Source: Cordilura impudica (Eukaryota; Arthropoda; Insecta; Diptera; Scathophagidae). Taken from it: a stretch of DNA of 64,000 nt. How positions within the stretch are numbered: position 1 is the first letter of the stretch; the number at the start of each line of letters is the position of its first letter. The notes below the pieces were generated by a model that was not told the DNA's origin, did not search any database, and was given only the letters and a program-made list of their open reading frames with translations. The translations under genes and the position numbers were made by a program. This document shows positions 59,675-64,000 of this stretch, piece by piece. Location of the stretch: assembly GCA_963682025.1 (NCBI GenBank), contig OY821520.1, positions 85,422,965 through 85,486,964 on the forward strand, written 5' to 3'.

Positions 59675-60060
59675 GCATTTATTTCATAAATAATTAATTG
59701 AAAAATTTTAAAAAAATAGCAATAATTCACCGTTTATATCACATATTTGAAGTTTGAACCATAAGATTGAATGATTGACACTGTCAAATGCTTTTGAAAA
59801 ATCAGTGTAAATTACATCTAATTGAATTTTCTTTTCCATAGAAACTACAATCCAATTTGCCAATCCTGTCAAATTTGTGGAAGCAAATCGACATGAGAAA
59901 AACCCATGTTGAAAAACTGAAATACTACGAGATACGTGTTCATAAAGTTTCACTTTTAGAATGCTATTAAAAATTGTTGCCATAGTACATTGTTTTACTA
60001 AGGGTCCATAGCTAGTAATATTAGTTTTAAAAATAAATGTAAAATAAATAAATATAAAAA
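59675..60060 (-). pseudogene. LINE reverse transcriptase fragment
   Basis: Minus-strand translation gives IYTDFSKAFDSVNHSIL, the first catalytic Asp block of non-LTR reverse transcriptases, preceded by SVFQHGFFSCRFASTNL, an RT fingers motif (QHGF). It is truncated and interrupted by the hAT element at its 3' side and by repeats upstream. Confidence 0.8.
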
Positions 60061-60113
60061 AAAAAAATATAAAAATTGGCACAACGCAGCAATTTTTTCA
60101 ACTATTTACAAAT

Positions 60114-60165
60114 ACTAGCAAATTCCAGCCCTCGAAATTCGAGTGCAAATTCTAGGAGATTTTAT
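60114..60165 (+). repeat. B-family left-end fragment
   Basis: ACTAGCAAATTCCAGCCCTC and the palindrome CTCGAAATTCGAG, then CAAATTCTAGGAGATTTTA, cut off by the A-family repeat. Confidence 0.8.
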
Positions 60166-60974
60166 TTTTATACCCTATACCACTATGTGGTTTGGGTATA
60201 ATGACTTTGTGCTGCTGTTTGTAACTACCAAAAATATTTGACCTAGACCCATCGTTTATTATACCAATCGACTCAGAATCACTTTCGACTTTCCGAGTCG
60301 ATGTAGCGATGTCCGTCCGTCCGTCCGTCCTTCTGTGTGTCCATGTAAACCTTGTTATCAAACTACAGGTCGCAAGTATGAATATATTTTGGTGAAATTT
60401 TGTATATGAGCTTTTATCGAACATATGATGAACGCTGTTGAAATTGGTGAAATTCGGTCCATGTTTAGACCTAGTCCCCATACAAATGACCCCTATGAAA
60501 TCGACTTAAATTGCCACAAAATCCAAATTATCATATAGATCTCGGTCAAATTGGGTGTGTGTCTGTTTTTTACATCTATTTATCATTTGTCCAAAAATAA
60601 ACCCCATATGGCAATTCTTTGTCATAGCCCCCGTATAAAGCTGCTTCCCGATTTTCACTTAAATCTATCAAAAAAAAAAATATTGCACAGATTTTTCTCA
60701 AATTTGGTTTGTTTATATTTTTTCAAAATATAAGAGACTTTACCAAATATGGTCAGGATCGGTTCATTTTTCGACCTAGTCCCCATATAAATATAGCAAC
60801 CGGTATGAACTTTTTCATATCTGCAGCCAAAAAAATTAATAACAATGCCACCCAAAATTGGTTTATGCTTATTTTCTATACCCAATTTGTTGGACTGAAG
60901 AGAGAGAGTCTCTAAACCATGGTATAGAGTATCGTATAGTCGGTCTAGACCGACCATAATTTCTTACTTGTTAT
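60166..60974 (-). repeat. A-family dispersed repeat, full length
   Basis: From TATACCCTATACCACTATGT to GTCGGTCTAGACCGACCATA and TTCTTACTTGTT, with four CCGT units at 60312-60330. Confidence 0.87.
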
Positions 60975-61110
60975 ATTTGTTAAAAGCCTTACTCACATCA
61001 TTCTTTAAGTTAATGAGTCTCCCCTTAAACCAAGGAGGCTTATTTTTTTAAATTAATTCTATCCAATAAAAACTGATACATATTTTTAGGGTCATTACAG
61101 AATTTAAAAA

Positions 61111-63171
61111 ATGCAATGCACAATTATCGCTAAATAATTTCCTTTTGAAAAATTAAATGATTTTATGATGCTATCAGATCTTTTTTTCAAAAGCATAAAA
61201 TTCCAAAGATATCACAACTGCTTTATGAAATTGGACTGAGACACAAATCACAAGAAGATCTAATGCCAATGGATATAAAGAACAAATCAAGGGCTCTGCC
61301 AATGTCATTTTTTATGCCGTTAACCTGATTAAATTAATGGAAAAGGAAAAAACTAGTAACAGTTTCATCATTATCAGATTTAATATTATAAGGTAATAAA
61401 AGGAAAAGGAAACAAGATTAAGCAATTGAAGAAAAAACTGTAAACGCAGTTTTACTCCATCTGATCTCTAGTTTTAGACGTTTATCATATATGTATAACA
61501 CTATCGGACAGTGAAAAATACTAAATTTAAAAATAAAATCAGCATATTTTAAAAATTTTGTTATGCGATGGTTTTTTTATGTTGCAAAAAAAAAATTTAT
61601 TCTTTAACCTAAATCGAAAACTGATAAGTTTTATAGTCAGCAAAAATTGTTAATAAATTTTTTATTATATTTTTTTTATCGTTTATACAGTTTTTAATTA
61701 TGCTGAAATAACAAATTTAGCTTCTAGCAATCATAGCTGATTTTTTTTTTCGAAACAAAAAGAATAATTAGTCAATTTAATTTAATTGTTAAATTAGTTT
61801 GTACTCAATTTTTGATACCCACCATGCTAACTTTATGTTTTTTTTACAAATGTAATCAAATTATTGTCAAAATTAATCGATTCGTACGATACGATTTAGT
61901 GGGTTTTTTCAAGTTTTAATTAGTAATTTATTCGCTAATATTTATTTACTTATAAAAATTTAAATTATTTAAAATCATAAACAAATTTGCTAATAAATTT
62001 GTTCAATTATTAACCTTCACAAAAAAAAAAAAAAAAAAAACAAGAATTTAAATGCGTGTACAAAATCATTCGAATTAGCATACCTCTTAGCGGTTTATGC
62101 TAAATTTATTAATTCTAGTATCAATTATTAATACAACCAGTTAAAGTGTGCTATGTGGCAGGCCAGAACTTGTGGTACTCTGCGAAAGTTTTTAAAATTT
62201 TAGAAAATAAAACAAAATTTGAAATGCTAACTCTCAAACGAGCTACAAAATTTATTTTTCCCAGGATTGTAATTTAGTTAGAAATTTCAAAGGAGGTCGC
62301 AATTGTTGGTTTTATTTAAGAATTTAAGCATCTTAAAGTTTTTCTCTTTTCAGGATCACTGTTATTAAAAACGAATTCACGAATGAGCCCCCATATAAAT
62401 CTTAAACGTTTCGTTACATTTCGATTTATAGAAAGAGCCGATTAGCTTAATACGAGAAAATATTGTTTCGCCTGACAGATTTTACCCATGTAAAGTATCC
62501 GAAAATGCAGGAAAATCATTGTAGGGCTTTTCCAAGTTTCATTGAACTTAATGACAGACATATTCAGAACATCCTTGCATTTTATAAGGATGCTTATATA
62601 CATTATTTATTACGTGCTTGATGAAAACTTCCATATGATACACACGGAATGAGAAAAGCAATATGCCGCTACTTTAAGTGAAGAGTATAAAAACAAACAA
62701 TTTTATTAAATATGGAAAAAAAAAACAAAATATTTGAATTATTAATTGGCACAATAAAGAACACAATTTTAAGAATTAAAAATTCATAAAATTAAATTAT
62801 TATACAAATTTAACACTCAATAAAACCAAAGTGGTTAAAATGTCAGCAGGGACTCTGACATTCGGTAGACCCCTAAAAATCTTAATTGGTTGATGGTTAA
62901 TTCTTTGTACCATCCATTACTGTCAAAAAGACGGAAACGATACAATTTTTAATTTGTATATATTATTTTTAATAATGGTGAATAATTACATCATGTCTCC
63001 AATTTTTAAAACTTAGTTTATTAGTACCGTTACGAATTTACAGCCAAAGCGATGATGCCGTAAGTGCAAGACTGGGCGGATACCCAAGTGTAACGGTAAC
63101 AGAGCGAATTTTCATTACATTTCTACGAAAAGTAATAAATTCTTTAAATATCAAGATAAAATTATTAAAAC
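61111..63171. other. AT-rich non-coding DNA
   Basis: No supported gene. An A20 run lies at 62021-62041. Stops are dense in all frames. Confidence 0.5.
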
Positions 63172-63545
63172 TAGCAAATTCCAGCCCTCGAAATTCGAGT
63201 GCAAATTCTAGGACATTTTAGTTTTTCATTAAATAAAGACCCTAAAGGTATGCTAATCAATTATAGCCAATTCACAAATCAACCAAAAAGACAAACTCAT
63301 TTTTATTACAAACACATTAACAAATTTAATAAACACACACACAGCGTTGTATAATTTTATGTATGTGTTAGTAGCAACTTTAAATGCAATTTACTCAAAT
63401 AAAGGAAAAAATTTAAAAATCTGTAAATCTGCAAAATGGTGAATAAGAAATACCTTTCAAATAATATACGTTTGGTTAAAATCGGGATAAAACGGTAGAA
63501 CAAAACATCGGTCACAAGAAATCGCCTAGCCTATTAATATTATAA
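63172..63545 (+). repeat. B-family dispersed repeat, full length (~370 bp)
   Basis: It starts ACTAGCAAATTCCAGCCCTC with CTCGAAATTCGAG and ends ATCGGTCACAAGAAATCGCC, TAGCCTATTAATATTATAAA. It serves as the reference copy for the family. Confidence 0.85.
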
Positions 63546-63560
63546 ATTTATAATTGTTAA

Positions 63561-64000
63561 ACTGCTAATGGACTTTGTCTGAATCCCTTCAAGTCCAAAT
63601 GTCACATCGTGTACAAGAAAACTCTATGTCATAATCTAGATTTTGAAATTGTTCTCAACAATCAGAGGATTGAAATTGTGTCCTCATCAAAAAATCTGGG
63701 TGTTGTTTTTAATGACACGCTTAGTTGGAACAATCATGTAAACGTTGTGGTAGGAAGAACGTATGGTAGGCTTCGAACGCTTTGGGCGACTCAATCTTGC
63801 ACTCCATTGAATATAAGAATAATACTTGCAAAATCATACTTAATGCCGGTTTTATTATACGGGTGTCAAATATTTGCTTTATCTGACTCAACTTGTAAGA
63901 GAAAACAAAATGTGGCCTTCAATAGCATCATAAGGTATGTTTATGGATTAAAGAAATTTTATCGTATCACCTCGTTTTCAACAAGACTATATGGAATGTC
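63561..64000 (+). pseudogene. LINE reverse transcriptase C-terminal fragment, open to the window edge
   Basis: There is an uninterrupted frame of 146 codons from 63561 to the right edge. ANGLCLNPFKSKCHIVYKK, then SSSKNLGVVFNDTLSWNNHV, LAKSYLMPVLLYGCQIF and IIRYVYGLKKF are the thumb and post-RT blocks of non-LTR retrotransposons. The catalytic RT part is missing because the frame begins directly after a B-family repeat, so this is a 5'-truncated copy. Whether the 3' part is intact cannot be judged from the window. Confidence 0.82.

Larger units (their letters stand above)
56540..61110 (-). mobile_element. Non-LTR retrotransposon remnant holding nested hAT, B and A elements
   Basis: Minus-strand RT sequence occurs at 59675-60060 and at 56540-56940. 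In between lies the hAT element with its CTGAGAAC duplications. The region 60975-61110 reads PPWFKGRLINLKNDVS, a linker typical upstream of RT in LINE ORF2, so the B and A repeats at 60114-60974 are also insertions into it. A large part of the RT is deleted between its motifs and the C-terminal block YESRRKLLGLQSSKDRRSSF. Confidence 0.65.

Noticed and set aside
1..64000. tRNA, rRNA or snRNA genes
   Set aside because: No cloverleaf with T-loop and anticodon arms or conserved rRNA segment was recognised by eye; a covariance-model scan would be decisive.

Overview
The window is nuclear DNA of an insect, most likely a calyptrate fly (blow fly or house fly relatives). This is inferred from the strongly AT-rich background, one long exon closely resembling a Drosophila gene, gt-ag introns, and a dense cover of dipteran-type transposons (mariner DD41D, Jockey, hAT, Transib). 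No operons, tRNA, rRNA or CRISPR arrays were seen. The only host gene recognised lies on the plus strand: a 5' UTR exon beginning at a clear 3' splice site (about 22524), an ATG at 23161, and 781 codons ending at a perfect GT-donor at 25504. Its last ~29 residues match the start of the conserved region of the glutaredoxin-domain cysteine-rich (GRXCR1-like) proteins, of which Drosophila CG31559 is an example. The next exon was not found, so everything from 25504 to the right edge may be one very large intron.

The rest is layered mobile DNA. Left third: a tandem array of ~113-125 bp units (4440-5370); a Transib relic (5690-6826) split by a 604-bp inverted-repeat element with a 9-bp target duplication; a broken hAT gene (8262-10090); a DD41D mariner (12414-13683); then a three-layer nest in which a Jockey-type LINE (14067-19097) sits in an A-family repeat and a Transib (14803-18170, duplication CGTCG) sits in the LINE. 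A second DD41D mariner (20015-21177, TA duplication) sits in another A-family repeat. Middle: a 1.7-kb deleted Transib (26751-28473, duplication CACTG); inverted 21-bp repeat arrays around a palindromic element (28580-31275); several A, B and C repeats; and a 1.4-kb solo LTR (37548-38944, duplication TGGT) full of a 35-bp repeat. Right third: long minisatellite and microsatellite tracts, an RNase H/C-terminal LINE remnant, a 120-bp TTA-flanked hairpin MITE, a divergent third Transib lineage (52271-54999), a complete hAT with CTGAGAAC duplications (56950-59666) inside another LINE, and a LINE reverse-transcriptase fragment open to the right edge.

The main interest is the set of four Transib (RAG1-related) copies. 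Motifs match the RAG1 catalytic DDE residues and zinc ligands. Two copies have the V(D)J-type heptamer CACAGTG at an end, followed at exactly 22 bp by an A-rich nonamer. Three have 5-bp flanking duplications (two perfect, one 4/5). All transposase genes in the window are broken by frameshifts, stops or deletions, so none looks autonomous. Three dispersed repeat families (called A, B and C here) share short palindromes near their ends; A and C share the left-end motif AACAAGTAAG. They are probably non-autonomous Helitron/INE-like elements, but that class assignment is inference.
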